Source of the DNA: Curtobacterium sp. MCBA15_009
GTDB taxonomy: Bacteria > Actinomycetota > Actinomycetes > Actinomycetales > Microbacteriaceae
NCBI RefSeq assembly: GCF_001864895.1
Contig: NZ_MJGO01000012.1
Coordinates: 172,746 to 236,745, forward strand
DNA: 64,000 nt
Direction of reading: 5' to 3'
In this document: positions 8,753 through 17,447 of the stretch, one piece after another
How the letters are laid out: each line of letters opens with the position of its first letter
How positions within the stretch are numbered: position 1 is the first letter of the stretch
Position numbers and translations under genes: made by a program
Notes under the pieces: model-generated
What the model saw: only the letters and a program-made list of their open reading frames with translations
Database searches by the model: none
What the model was told of the DNA's origin: nothing

Positions 8753-10417
8753 ATGACCGCCACGCTCGTCGCCAAGGGCCTGTCCGGCGGGTACGCCGCA
8801 CGCACGCTGTTCGACTCCCTCGACCTCACGGTGGCCCCCGGTGACGTCATCGGCGTCGTCGGGGTGAACGGCGCCGGCAAGTCCACGCTGCTGCGGCTGC
8901 TCGCCGGCGTCGACCAGCCCCTCGCCGGCACGGTGTCCACCGCCCCGGCCGACGCCTTCGTCGGGTGGCTGCCGCAGGAGCACGAACGCGTCGCGGGCGA
9001 GACCGTCGCGGGCTACATCGCCCGGCGCACCGGTTCGGCGGAGGCGACCGAGGCGATGGACACGGCCGCGGCGGCGCTCGCCGATCCCGACGCCGGTGAC
9101 GCGGCCGCCGACCGGTACTCCGCCGCGCTCGACCGTTGGCTCGCCGCCGGTGCCGCCGACCTGGACGACCGGATCCCGGCGGTGCTCGCCGACCTCGGGC
9201 TCGCCGTCGGCTCCGACGAGGACGGCGTCGGTCCGGAGTCGCTCATGACCGCGCTGTCCGGCGGCCAGGCCGCACGGGTCGGGCTCGCCGCGCTGCTGCT
9301 GTCGCGGTTCGACGTGGTCCTGCTCGACGAGCCGACGAACGACCTCGACCTGGACGGCCTCGACCGGCTCGAGGCGTTCGTGAAGGGCCTGCGCGGCGGG
9401 GTGGTGCTCGTCAGCCACGACCGCGAGTTCCTGGCGCGCTCGGTGACGTCGGTGCTCGAGCTCGACCTGGCACAGTCCTCGCACCGGCTGTTCGGCGGCG
9501 GGTACGACTCGTTCTTCGAGGAGCGCGAGATCGCCCGGCAGCACAAGCGCGACGCCTACGACGAGTTCGCGTCGACGAAGGCCGACCTCGTCTCGCGTGC
9601 CCGGACGCAGCGGGAGTGGTCGAGCCAGGGCGTCCGGAACGCGATGAAGAAGAACCCGGACAACGACAAGATCCGCCGCCGGGCCGCCTCGGAGTCGAGC
9701 GAGAAGCAGGCGCAGAAGGTCCGGCAGATGGAGTCGCGCATCGCCCGCCTCGACGAGGTCGAGGAGCCGCGCAAGGAGTGGCAGCTCGAGTTCACCATCG
9801 GCAGCGCACCCCGGTCGTCGGCGGTCGTCGCGACGCTGTCCGACGCCACCTTCACCCAGGGCGACTTCACGCTCGGTCCGGTGTCGCTGCAGGTCGACGG
9901 CGGCGACCGCATCGGCATCACCGGGCCGAACGGCGCCGGCAAGTCGACGCTGCTCCGCGCGCTGCTCGGCGCGCAGTCCCCCACGACCGGCACCGCCTCG
10001 ACCGGGTCGAGCGTCGCGATCGGCGAGATCGACCAGGCCCGGGCGGCCTTCACCGGCGACCAGCCCCTGGCCGCGGCGTTCGAGGCGATCGTGCCCGAGT
10101 ACACCACGGCGGACGTGCGGACCCTGCTCGCGAAGTTCGGGCTGAAGGCGGACCACGTCGGTCGTCCCGCGTCCGCGCTCTCGCCCGGTGAGCGCACCCG
10201 CGCGGGCCTCGCGCTGCTCCAGGCACGCGGCGTCAACGTGCTCGTGCTCGACGAGCCGACGAACCACCTCGACCTCGCCGCCATCGAGCAGCTCGAGCAG
10301 GCACTCGAGTCGTACGACGGCACGCTCCTGCTCGTCACCCACGACCGCCGTATGCTCGAGACCGTGCGGCTGGACCGCCAGTGGCGGGTGGAGGCCGGGC
10401 GGGTCACCGAACGCTGA
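8753..10417 (+). CDS. ABC-F family ATPase (ribosome-associated type)
   Basis: This 554-residue soluble protein has two ABC domains and no membrane segments, as expected of the ABC-F family that acts on ribosomes (translation factors, some giving antibiotic resistance). Walker A motifs are GVNGAGKS (37-44) and GPNGAGKS (391-398). The domains are joined by a long charged linker containing 'KKNPDNDKIRRRAASE'. Signatures are LSGGQ in the first domain and LSPGE in the second, both normal for ABC-F. Sequence alone cannot say whether it gives drug resistance. Confidence 0.9.
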   Translation: MTATLVAKGLSGGYAARTLFDSLDLTVAPGDVIGVVGVNGAGKSTLLRLLAGVDQPLAGTVSTAPADAFVGWLPQEHERVAGETVAGYIARRTGSAEATEAMDTAAAALADPDAGDAAADRYSAALDRWLAAGAADLDDRIPAVLADLGLAVGSDEDGVGPESLMTALSGGQAARVGLAALLLSRFDVVLLDEPTNDLDLDGLDRLEAFVKGLRGGVVLVSHDREFLARSVTSVLELDLAQSSHRLFGGGYDSFFEEREIARQHKRDAYDEFASTKADLVSRARTQREWSSQGVRNAMKKNPDNDKIRRRAASESSEKQAQKVRQMESRIARLDEVEEPRKEWQLEFTIGSAPRSSAVVATLSDATFTQGDFTLGPVSLQVDGGDRIGITGPNGAGKSTLLRALLGAQSPTTGTASTGSSVAIGEIDQARAAFTGDQPLAAAFEAIVPEYTTADVRTLLAKFGLKADHVGRPASALSPGERTRAGLALLQARGVNVLVLDEPTNHLDLAAIEQLEQALESYDGTLLLVTHDRRMLETVRLDRQWRVEAGRVTER

Positions 10418-10433
10418 CCACCGAGGGGGACGG

Positions 10434-11345
10434 ATGCGCCGCAGGACCGGGATCGCCGCGACCGTCGTCGGCGCGCTGCTCGTCGCCGCCGGTGCCGTCG
10501 TCGTCGTGACGGCACGCTCCGACGCCCCCGCGGACGCCCCGACCCGGGCGGCGGCGACCGCGCGGCCGACGCCGACCCCCACGGCCGAGCCGCCCGCCGC
10601 CGTCCCCGCGGCGCCGACGCCGGCCGAGCTCGCCGCCCTGCCGCTGGCCTTCCACGACGCCGTCGTCCCGCGCCTGCTCGACGGGTCGACCGTCACCCCC
10701 GAGGACACCTTCCGGATCGCCACCCCGCGGCACGACCTCGTCGCCCTGTACGCGAGCCCGTCGTCGCGGGCCCGTCCGGTGGCGACGCTGTCCCACCGCG
10801 TCTCCACGATCGACCTGCCCGCCGCGACGGCCGTCTGGGGACGGTCACCGGGGGTCGACGGCGGCATGCTCCTCGTGTCGACGCCGGCGCGGAACCGCAC
10901 CCCCGGGGACGGCGGCACCGCCGAGGCCCCGAGCGCAACCTTCGCGTGGGCACGGGCTGCGGACTTCACCGTCCGCCCCACCGACCGCATGATCCGGGTG
11001 GACGTCGCGACGAGCGAGGTGTCCGTCGTCACGCGGGACGGCTCCGTCAGGGCCAGCGAGGCCGCTCGGCTCGGGACCCCGGAGGACCCCACCCCGATCG
11101 ACACCGCCACCTACGTCCAGGCGGCCTACGTCGACACCCGGGTCGCGTACACGCAGGGCAACCCGATCATCCTGACCGGCGCGCACTCGTCGCGCATCCC
11201 GTCCTACGGCGGCAACGCAGCACTCACCGCGCTGCACTACTACCCCGACCCGACGGGCAGCTCGCACGGGTGCGTCCGGGTCTCGGCGGAGATGACCCGC
11301 ACGCTCGCGGCGCTGCCCGTCGGCACCCCGATCCGGTTCAGCTGA
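10434..11345 (+). CDS. L,D-transpeptidase (YkuD domain)
   Basis: This 303-residue envelope protein is predicted to form 3-3 peptidoglycan cross-links. An N-terminal membrane anchor (about residues 8-27) is followed by an Ala/Pro/Thr-rich linker to about residue 65. The C-terminal YkuD catalytic domain has the motif SHGCVRVS with Cys280 as nucleophile. GAGGGGGA just upstream is the ribosome-binding site for the ATG at 10434. The gene ends tail-to-tail with gntK, overlapping it by 8 bp. Confidence 0.9.
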   Translation: MRRRTGIAATVVGALLVAAGAVVVVTARSDAPADAPTRAAATARPTPTPTAEPPAAVPAAPTPAELAALPLAFHDAVVPRLLDGSTVTPEDTFRIATPRHDLVALYASPSSRARPVATLSHRVSTIDLPAATAVWGRSPGVDGGMLLVSTPARNRTPGDGGTAEAPSATFAWARAADFTVRPTDRMIRVDVATSEVSVVTRDGSVRASEAARLGTPEDPTPIDTATYVQAAYVDTRVAYTQGNPIILTGAHSSRIPSYGGNAALTALHYYPDPTGSSHGCVRVSAEMTRTLAALPVGTPIRFS

Positions 11346-11877
11346 CGGGCCGCAGACCCAGGCGCTCCAGGACCTCCACGCTCTCCTGCTCCGGGGTGCG
11401 GTCGGCGGCGATCGTCAGGTGCGCTTCGTCGGCCTCCGGCGGCTCGAGCGTGTCGAGCTGGGACCGGAGCAGCGACGTCGGCATGAAGTGCCCGGACCGC
11501 TGCGACATCCGCTCCTCGATGAGCGCGCCGTCGCCCGCGACGTGGACGAACACCACCCCGGGCGCCCGCAGCACGTCGCGGTAGGCGCGCTTCAGTGCCG
11601 AGCAGGTCACCACCCCGTGCGTTCCGGCGTCCAGGTGCCCGCGGATCCACCCGGCGACGACGTCGAGCCAGGGCCAGCGGTCCTCGTCGGTCAGCGGGGT
11701 GCCGGCGTGCATCTTGTCGACGTTCGCCTGCGGGTGCATGGCATCGCCCTCGGCGAAGTCCCACCCGAGGCGTTCCGCGACCATCGCGGCGACGGTGGAC
11801 TTGCCCGAGCCGGACACCCCCATCACCACCAGGACACGGGCATCGAGCGCATCGGTCTCCGCTGTCGGTCCGCTCAT
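11338..11877 (-). CDS. gntK: Gluconokinase
   Basis: This 179-residue kinase phosphorylates D-gluconate to 6-phosphogluconate, feeding the pentose phosphate pathway. The P-loop GVSGSGKS is at residues 20-27. Family motifs 'DFAEGDAMHPQANVDKM' and 'GVVTCSALKRAYRDVLR' are intact, and the length is normal. The ATG overlaps the gntP stop by 4 nt (ATGA), so the transporter is translated first and coupled to the kinase. The 3' end overlaps the L,D-transpeptidase gene by 8 bp, leaving no room for a terminator between them. Confidence 0.93.
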   Translation of the reverse strand: MSGPTAETDALDARVLVVMGVSGSGKSTVAAMVAERLGWDFAEGDAMHPQANVDKMHAGTPLTDEDRWPWLDVVAGWIRGHLDAGTHGVVTCSALKRAYRDVLRAPGVVFVHVAGDGALIEERMSQRSGHFMPTSLLRSQLDTLEPPEADEAHLTIAADRTPEQESVEVLERLGLRPVS

Positions 11878-13397
11878 CGGATGAACACCCCGGCGAGCAG
11901 CACACCGAGCAGGCCGAGCACCGAGATGAGGCACTCGAGCACCGTCCACGTCTTGAAGGTCTGCCCCACCGTCGTGTTGAGGTAGCCCTTGACGAGCCAG
12001 AACCCGGCGTCGTTCACGTGCGACAGGAACACCGACCCGGCGCCGATCGCGAGCACGAGCAGCGACGTCATCGGCGAGGACAGGTCTGCGGCGATCGGCG
12101 CCATGATGCCCGCGGCGGTCACGGTCGCGACCGTCGCCGACCCCGTGGCGACCCGCACCAGGGCGGAGACGAGCCACGCGACGAGCAGCACCGAGATGCC
12201 GGACTCCTTGACGGCGTCGGCGATCACGCCGCCGATGCCCGTGTCGATGAGCACCTGCTTGAACCCGCCGCCGGCGCCGACGATGAGCAGGACGCCGGCC
12301 ACCGGGGGCAGCGCGCTCTCGAGCGACTTCGACACCGCGGACCGGTCCATCCCGCCGCCGATCGCGAAGAACACCATGGCGTAGACCGCGGCGATCCCGA
12401 TCGCGATCATCGGCGACCCGAGGAAGTCGAGCAGGCTCACCCACGAGCCGGCGGCGTCGGGCATCGTCGCCTCGCGGACCGCCTGGGCCAGCATGAGCAC
12501 CACGGGCAGCAGGATGCCGACGAGGGCGACCGCGAACGACGGGCTGCGCGGCTCGCTGATGACGCGCGTGAAGTCGCTCTTGCCGTTGGGCAGGGACGCG
12601 GTGTCCTGCGTTGCGGGGCCGCGCCGTGCCTCCCGTCCGGCGTGTGCCGGGTCGTCGCCACCGGTGGCCGACCCGCGCGACCCGAACATGTCGGGGACCG
12701 GGATGTCGACCCAGCGCGCCGCGAAGCGGGCGAAGACCGGGCCGGCAAGCACGATGACCGGGATCGCCAGCACGATGCCGAAGGCCAGGGTCGTGCCGAG
12801 GTCCGCGCCGACCGTCGAGATCGCGACGAGCGGGCCGGGGTGCGGCGGCACGAAGGCGTGCATCGTCGACAGGCCGACCAGCGCGGGCACGGCGATCTTC
12901 ATGATCGGCACGCCGCTGCGCTTCGCGACGAGGACGATGATCGGGATGAGGAGCACGAGGCCGACCTCGAAGAACATCGGCAGGCCGATGAGCGCGCCGA
13001 TGAGTGCCATCGTCCACGGCAGCATCGCCTTCGACGACCTGCGGACCAGGGTGTCGACGACACGGTCGGCTGCGCCGGAGTCGACGAGCATCTTGCCGAA
13101 CATCGACCCGAGGCCGACCAGGATGCCGACGCTCGTCATCGTCGCACCGAAGCCGTTGCCGAAGCTCGTCACCGCCTTGTCCGGCGCGAGCCCTGCCCCG
13201 ATGCCGACACCGAGCGCGCCGATGACGAGCGCGATGAACGGGTGCACCTTCAGCCAGGTGATGAGCGCGATGATCACGACGATGCCGAGCAGCGCCGCGA
13301 TGATCAGCTGCGGGATCGGGCCGGACGGGTCGACCGTCTCCGTGCCGCCGGTCTCGGCCGCGAGCACGGTTCCGAGGTGGACTGGAGCGTGAGGCAT
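11874..13397 (-). CDS. gntP: Gluconate permease (GntP family)
   Basis: This 507-residue GntP-family symporter brings gluconate or related sugar acids into the cell. It shows about a dozen membrane helices and family features such as 'LPMFFEVGLVLLIPIIVLVA' and 'HAFVPPHPGPLVAIS'. AGGAAGGGGC precedes the ATG at 13397, which decides the start over a longer in-frame version. A hydrophilic loop of about 50 residues (GSRGSATGG...LPNGKSDF) is longer than usual. It is partly encoded by a word shared with the intergenic palindromes (12624-12638). The gene is in operon with gntK. Confidence 0.92.
   Translation of the reverse strand: MPHAPVHLGTVLAAETGGTETVDPSGPIPQLIIAALLGIVVIIALITWLKVHPFIALVIGALGVGIGAGLAPDKAVTSFGNGFGATMTSVGILVGLGSMFGKMLVDSGAADRVVDTLVRRSSKAMLPWTMALIGALIGLPMFFEVGLVLLIPIIVLVAKRSGVPIMKIAVPALVGLSTMHAFVPPHPGPLVAISTVGADLGTTLAFGIVLAIPVIVLAGPVFARFAARWVDIPVPDMFGSRGSATGGDDPAHAGREARRGPATQDTASLPNGKSDFTRVISEPRSPSFAVALVGILLPVVLMLAQAVREATMPDAAGSWVSLLDFLGSPMIAIGIAAVYAMVFFAIGGGMDRSAVSKSLESALPPVAGVLLIVGAGGGFKQVLIDTGIGGVIADAVKESGISVLLVAWLVSALVRVATGSATVATVTAAGIMAPIAADLSSPMTSLLVLAIGAGSVFLSHVNDAGFWLVKGYLNTTVGQTFKTWTVLECLISVLGLLGVLLAGVFIR
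12624..12638 (-). repeat. Half-copy of the GGGAGGC palindrome inside gntP
   Basis: CCGTGCCTCCCGTCC on the plus strand is identical to one arm of the intergenic palindrome at 38388-38433. It falls in the part of gntP that encodes the hydrophilic loop (AGREARR). Confidence 0.6.
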
Positions 13398-13484
13398 CGG
13401 TGCCCCTTCCTGGAGCCGCTGCCGCGCGGCTCCGTCGCCTTGGTGTCGAGGGCGGGTGGCGTGGTACACGCCCGCCCGCAATAA

Positions 13485-13498
13485 TCTGATTAATCAGA
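13485..13498. promoter_or_regulatory. Palindromic operator candidate for the gluconate regulator
   Basis: TCTGATTAATCAGA is a perfect 14-bp palindrome and a conspicuous AT-rich island in the divergent gap between gntP and the GntR-family gene. Its position fits an operator bound by that regulator to control both directions. The sequence is not the textbook FadR half-site, so the assignment rests on symmetry and position. Confidence 0.65.
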
Positions 13499-13615
13499 CT
13501 ACACGGCGATCTGCCGCGCGCCTCCCGCTGTGCGTCGCAGTATGCCGTTTCGATGAGGATCGCGTTCCGCACCGTGCTGGTCGCGTCCGTCCAGCCCATC
13601 CCGTCCGGAGGTCCC

Positions 13616-14314
13616 ATGCCCCCCGCCCGCGGTCTCCACGCCCACGTGCTCGACACCATCGGGCAGCGCATCGTCGACGGCGACCTCGCGCCCGGCACCG
13701 TTCTGCGGCCCGAGCACGTCGCGGACGAGTTCGGCGTGTCGCGGTCCGTCGTCCGTGAGGCGCTCCGGGTCCTGCAGTCGCTCGGCCTCGTCGAACCACG
13801 GCAACGCGTCGGGACGCAGGTGCTCGGGACCACGTCGTGGGAACTGCTCGCGCCGACCGTCATCCGCTGGCGCGGCGCATCGCCGGCGTACTTCGTGCAA
13901 CAGCGGGAGCTCCTCGAACTCCGACTCGGCGTGGAGCCCGTCGCGGCGTCGCTCACCGCCACCGGCCCCGGCGGCACGGACGTCCTCGACGCGGCGCAGG
14001 ACATGCTCGCCGCCTGCGCCGCGGAGGACAGCCGCGCCTACCTCGAGGCCGACGTCCGCTTCCACCGGGCACTGCTCACCGGCTCCGGCAACGCCGTGTT
14101 CGCCCACTTCGCCGGCACCGTCGAGGCCCTGCTGCGCACCCGCACCTCGGAGTCGCGGGACACCATCACCCGGTGGACGCGCTCGGCGGCGATCCGGCAC
14201 GAGGCCGTCGGGCGTGCGGTCGTCGCGGGCGACGGGGCCGCTGCGTCGGCCGCGATGACTGCACTCGTGCAGGTCACCCACGACGAGTTCACGGCGGAGG
14301 CCCCGCGGGGCTGA
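13616..14314 (+). CDS. GntR-family regulator (FadR/FCD subfamily)
   Basis: This 232-residue transcription factor has an N-terminal winged helix (residues 10-75; 'EHVADEFGVSRSVVREALRV') and a C-terminal all-helical FCD ligand domain containing 'ELRLGVEPVAASL' and 'ADVRFHRALLTGSGN'. GGAGG stands 6 nt before the ATG at 13616, which decides the start over an upstream ATG. It diverges from gntP-gntK and most likely represses them until gluconate or a phosphorylated product binds. Confidence 0.9.
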   Translation: MPPARGLHAHVLDTIGQRIVDGDLAPGTVLRPEHVADEFGVSRSVVREALRVLQSLGLVEPRQRVGTQVLGTTSWELLAPTVIRWRGASPAYFVQQRELLELRLGVEPVAASLTATGPGGTDVLDAAQDMLAACAAEDSRAYLEADVRFHRALLTGSGNAVFAHFAGTVEALLRTRTSESRDTITRWTRSAAIRHEAVGRAVVAGDGAAASAAMTALVQVTHDEFTAEAPRG

Positions 14315-14705
14315 GGGAGCCGGGGCTGAGGGAGCCGGGGCTGCGGCCGGCCGGGGTTGAGGGGCCGGGGTGGTCGGGGGTATCGGGACTATCGGGCGCC
14401 GTCGCTGTCAGCTGCCGGGGCTGGCGGGCGCCGGTGCGCGCACGGTTCGTCCCATCGCGCGTGGCATGGGAAGCGAGATCGCGCGTCGGAGGGCGGAACG
14501 ACGGGCTTCCTACGCGCGGAAGACCCTCCTACGCGCGAAACGACCTCCTACGCGCGGGGCTGTTACGCGCGGAAGACCCTCCTACGCGCGAAACGACCTC
14601 GTACGCGCGGGGCTGTTCCGCGCGGAACACCCTCCTACGCGCGGAACGACCTCCTCCGCGCGGAACGACCCCCTCCGCGCGGAACAATCCCGCGCCGCCC
14701 GCCCC
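14315..14705. other. Gene-free gap of about 390 bp
   Basis: This gap separates the convergent GntR-family and GNAT genes. The left part has short GC-rich direct repeats (GAGGGAGCCGGGGCT, twice). The right part is the 53-bp higher-order array described separately. Frames stay open through the array on several strands because of its composition, but none has a credible start. Confidence 0.75.
14511..14690 (+). repeat. 53-bp higher-order tandem repeat built on TACGCGCGG
   Basis: Units begin at 14511, 14564 and 14617 (period exactly 53 bp). Each is made of sub-units of 19, 19 and 15 bp, such as TACGCGCGGAAGACCCTCC and TACGCGCGAAACGACCTCC. The third unit and its remnant have drifted to TCCGCGCGGAAC. 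The array ends about 15 bp before the 3' end of the GNAT gene. Confidence 0.85.
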
Positions 14706-15308
14706 CTACCGCCGCGCGAAGAGCCGGGGGCCGCGCAGGCGCAGGCGCATCGTCACGGTGCCGAGCCAGCGGTCGTACTTGTAGCCGACCTTGCCCATCC
14801 GGCCGACCTCCTCGAAGCCGAGCCGCTCGTGCAACCGGATCGACGCCTCGGCCTGCCGGTCCGCGATGACCGCCACCACCTCGCGCACCCCCGCCGAGCG
14901 GCACTCGTCGAGCAGGGCCTCCATGAGCGCCCGGCCGAGGCCCTTGCCGCCGGAGGCCGCCCCGAGGTAGATCGAGTCCTCGACGACGCGGTTCGAGCGG
15001 TCGCGGGGGTTCCACGGGTCGACCAGGGCGTAGCCGAGGATCTGACCGGCGGGGTTCTCCGCCACCAGGAACGGCAGCGCCCGGCGGCGGATCTCGTCGT
15101 AGCGCTGCTTCCAGCCGGCGAAGGTCAGCACCGACGGGTCGAAGGTCACCGACGAGTTGCGGACGTAGTGCGCGTGGATCTCGCGCACGTGGGGCAGGTC
15201 GCCGGGCTCGGCCGCACGGATGCGGTAGGTGAAGGCGGTCTCGGTCGGTGCCGGAGCACGCAGGTGTCGCGGCAGGACACGCCGTCGCTGGTATTCCTCC
15301 TCGAGCAC
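14706..15308 (-). CDS. GNAT acetyltransferase, phosphinothricin-acetyltransferase-like
   Basis: This 200-residue GNAT enzyme resembles the PAT/MddA group that acetylates phosphinothricin, methionine derivatives or other amines. Family text includes 'FDPSVLTFAGWKQRYDEI' and the acetyl-CoA loop 'GGKGLGRALMEALLDEC'. The GTG start at 15308 was chosen because TAGGCT (15316-15321 on this strand) lies 7 nt upstream, giving a leaderless mRNA. That box overlaps the ung stop codon. The first 25 residues lie before the conserved domain, so a later start is possible. Confidence 0.78.
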   Translation of the reverse strand: MLEEEYQRRRVLPRHLRAPAPTETAFTYRIRAAEPGDLPHVREIHAHYVRNSSVTFDPSVLTFAGWKQRYDEIRRRALPFLVAENPAGQILGYALVDPWNPRDRSNRVVEDSIYLGAASGGKGLGRALMEALLDECRSAGVREVVAVIADRQAEASIRLHERLGFEEVGRMGKVGYKYDRWLGTVTMRLRLRGPRLFARR

Positions 15309-15318
15309 GACGTCGAGC

Positions 15319-16002
15319 CTACTGAGCGGGCAGGGACCAGTCGACGGGCGTCGCGCCCTGTTCCTCGAGCAGCGTGTTCACCTGCGAGAACGGTCGGCTG
15401 CCGAAGAACCCCCGCGAGGCGCTGAGCGGGCTCGGGTGGGCCGACGCCACCACCGGGGTGTCGCCGAGCAGCGGGCGGACGGATGCCGCCTGGGCGCCCC
15501 AGAGGACGGCGACGAGCGGCTTGCCCCGGCCGACCAGGGCACGCACGGCCTGGTCGGTGACGGCCTCCCAGCCCTTGCCGCGGTGACTGCCGGCCTCGCC
15601 CGCCCGGACGGTGAGCACACGGTTGAGCAGCAGGACGCCCTGGTCGGCCCAGGCCCGCAGGTCCCCGTGCGGCGGCGGGGTCACGCCGAGGTCGGACTCG
15701 AGCTCGCGGTAGACGTTCGCCAGGCTGCGCGGCACGGGCCGCACCGCGGGGTCGACGGCGAAGGACAGGCCGATCGGGTGCCCGGGCGTCGGGTACGGGT
15801 CCTGGCCGACGACCAGGACCTTGACGGCGTCGAACGGGGCGGTGAAGGCACGGAGGACGTCGCCGCCGGCGGGCAGGGTCTGCCGGCCGGCCGCGTGCTC
15901 GTCGCGGAGCCAGTCGCCCATGCGGTGGACGTCGTCCTCGACGGGGCCGAGCGCGGTGGCCCAGCCGGGGTCGACGAGCTCGGCGAGGGGCCGCGGCTCC
16001 AC
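15319..16002 (-). CDS. ung: Uracil-DNA glycosylase
   Basis: This 227-residue family 1 enzyme removes uracil from DNA as the first step of base excision repair. The water-activating motif GQDPYP has Asp68, and the DNA-binding loop HPSPLSA is present near the C-terminus. The length is standard and the start is GTG. It follows the S51 peptidase gene by only 5 bp, so it probably shares a transcript with it and the phosphoribosyltransferase gene. Confidence 0.95.
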   Translation of the reverse strand: MEPRPLAELVDPGWATALGPVEDDVHRMGDWLRDEHAAGRQTLPAGGDVLRAFTAPFDAVKVLVVGQDPYPTPGHPIGLSFAVDPAVRPVPRSLANVYRELESDLGVTPPPHGDLRAWADQGVLLLNRVLTVRAGEAGSHRGKGWEAVTDQAVRALVGRGKPLVAVLWGAQAASVRPLLGDTPVVASAHPSPLSASRGFFGSRPFSQVNTLLEEQGATPVDWSLPAQ

Positions 16003-16007
16003 GGCGG

Positions 16008-16727
16008 CTACGCGCCCATGGTCGCGACGGCCACCGACTCGTCGCCGGCGACGACTCGCCAGACGCTGCCGGTGCCGCGGACCTCGAGGGCGCCCTCGCC
16101 GACGACCAGGGCGGTGTCCTCGTCGATGGCCAGGCCGGCGGTGACGAACTCGGCCTCCGCGCTGGCGACGAGCCGGGCGAGCGTGCCCGCCTGGACCGCG
16201 TGCACGTCGATCGTCAGGTCGACGAGTCCGAGTCCTTCGCGGAGCTCGACCTCGTCGAGGCCCTCCGAGGCGCCCTCGGGGCAGACCTCGACGCCGCCGA
16301 TGCGCCAGCCGCCGACCAGGGCTCGGTCGGCCGCGATCATCGCGCCCGCCGAGTAGCCGAGGTACGGCAGGCCGTCGGCGACGAGCAGGCGGACCTGGTC
16401 GACGAGCGGCGCGACGGCGGCCAGGTAGTCGGGCGTGAGCCCGCCGGCGACCACGAGGGCGTCGACGTCGCTCAGGACCGTGGTGTCGAAGGCCTGACCG
16501 GACGCGACCTCGGTGGTGACGACCTCGGCGGCGCGTGCGCCGCCCAGGACCTCGGCGATGTCCGCGGTGGACGACGGGCTGGTGCCGTCCGCGCGGCAGA
16601 CCGAGAGCAGTGCGATGCGCGGGACGGTGCGCCCCACGGCGGCCGAGCGCGCGGTGGCCTCGGCGAGGAACGGGGCGGCGGCGTCCGAGGCGGCGAAGGG
16701 ACCGCCGCCGACGAGGTGGATGCTCAC
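16008..16727 (-). CDS. Peptidase S51-like protein (cyanophycinase/dipeptidase E type)
   Basis: This 239-residue protein has the class-I glutaminase-like fold of family S51. The nucleophile motif GYSAGA has Ser126, preceded by '[16 protein letters not shown]', which resembles the peptidase E 'GG(N)T' segment. The family cleaves Asp-X dipeptides or cyanophycin; which one applies here cannot be told. The GTG start overlaps the stop of the upstream phosphoribosyltransferase gene (GTGA). Confidence 0.82.
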   Translation of the reverse strand: MSIHLVGGGPFAASDAAAPFLAEATARSAAVGRTVPRIALLSVCRADGTSPSSTADIAEVLGGARAAEVVTTEVASGQAFDTTVLSDVDALVVAGGLTPDYLAAVAPLVDQVRLLVADGLPYLGYSAGAMIAADRALVGGWRIGGVEVCPEGASEGLDEVELREGLGLVDLTIDVHAVQAGTLARLVASAEAEFVTAGLAIDEDTALVVGEGALEVRGTGSVWRVVAGDESVAVATMGA

Positions 16728-17257
16728 GACTCGGCCGTCACCGGTGCGAGGGCGCTCCAGGGGAACGTGATCCAGCCGTCGACCCGACGCCACACGTGGT
16801 CGGGTTCGAGCACGGTGCCGGGCTTCGAGTACAGGCAGGCGCTGCGGACGTCGGCCCCAGCGTCGCGGATGATGTCGACGACCAGGCGCAGGGTCCGGCC
16901 GGAGTCGGAGACGTCGTCGACGACCAGGACGCGCTTGCCGGCGAGGCTCGGCGCGTCGAGCGCCGGCGCGAGCACGACCGGTTCGTCCAGCCGCTGCTCG
17001 ACGTCGGTGTAGAACTCGACGTTGATCGAGCCGCACTCCTTGGTGCCGAGCGCGTAGGCCACGGCGCCGGCGATGATGAGGCCGCCGCGGGCGACCGCCA
17101 CGACGACCTCGGGCTCGAAGCCGGAGGACAGCACGTCCTTCGCCAGCAGGCGGGCGGCGTCGCCGAACTCCAGCCATCCGAGCACCTCGGGCCCGCTCGT
17201 CACGGTCACGGTCGACTGAGCCGGTGCCGTGGGCCCGGGCTCGCTGCTGATCGGCAT
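16724..17257 (-). CDS. Phosphoribosyltransferase
   Basis: This 177-residue type I phosphoribosyltransferase carries the PRPP-binding motif [14 protein letters not shown] (residues 110-123, acidic pair Asp114-Asp115) and a hypoxanthine/xanthine-type core '[20 protein letters not shown]'. It probably salvages a purine base, though the exact base is uncertain. TACCGT lies 6 nt before the ATG, so translation is probably leaderless. It heads a three-gene run with the S51 peptidase and ung. Confidence 0.86.
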   Translation of the reverse strand: MPISSEPGPTAPAQSTVTVTSGPEVLGWLEFGDAARLLAKDVLSSGFEPEVVVAVARGGLIIAGAVAYALGTKECGSINVEFYTDVEQRLDEPVVLAPALDAPSLAGKRVLVVDDVSDSGRTLRLVVDIIRDAGADVRSACLYSKPGTVLEPDHVWRRVDGWITFPWSALAPVTAES

Positions 17258-17330
17258 CCGACAACGGTACCGGCACCGACCCCGCGCCCGCGACCCGCGA
17301 CCGGACCCCGGGCGCTGCGCGCGGCAGGGC

Positions 17331-17430
17331 GGCCAGTGGCCGAGCAGCGATCAGCGGCCAGTGGCCGAGCAGCGGTCAGCGGCCAGTGGCCGAGCAGCGG
17401 TCAGCGGCCAGTGGCCGAGCAGCGATCAGC
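17331..17430 (+). repeat. 25-bp tandem repeat, 4 copies
   Basis: GGCCAGTGGCCGAGCAGCG recurs at 17331, 17356, 17381 and 17406 with a period of exactly 25 bp. The copies differ only at GATCAG versus GGTCAG. It contains the small palindrome GGCCAGTGGCC. There are no variable spacers, so it is not CRISPR. It sits between the 5' end of the phosphoribosyltransferase gene and the 3' end of the SDR gene. Confidence 0.9.
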
Positions 17431-17447
17431 GGCCCGGACCGGGTGCG

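Noticed and set aside
14357..14869. Open frames across the 53-bp repeat array
   Set aside because: They stay open only because the repeat lacks stops. No start signal, and they run antisense into the GNAT gene.
17331..17430. Regular repeats that might suggest a CRISPR array
   Set aside because: The 25-bp units are contiguous with no variable spacers, and no cas genes are present in the window.
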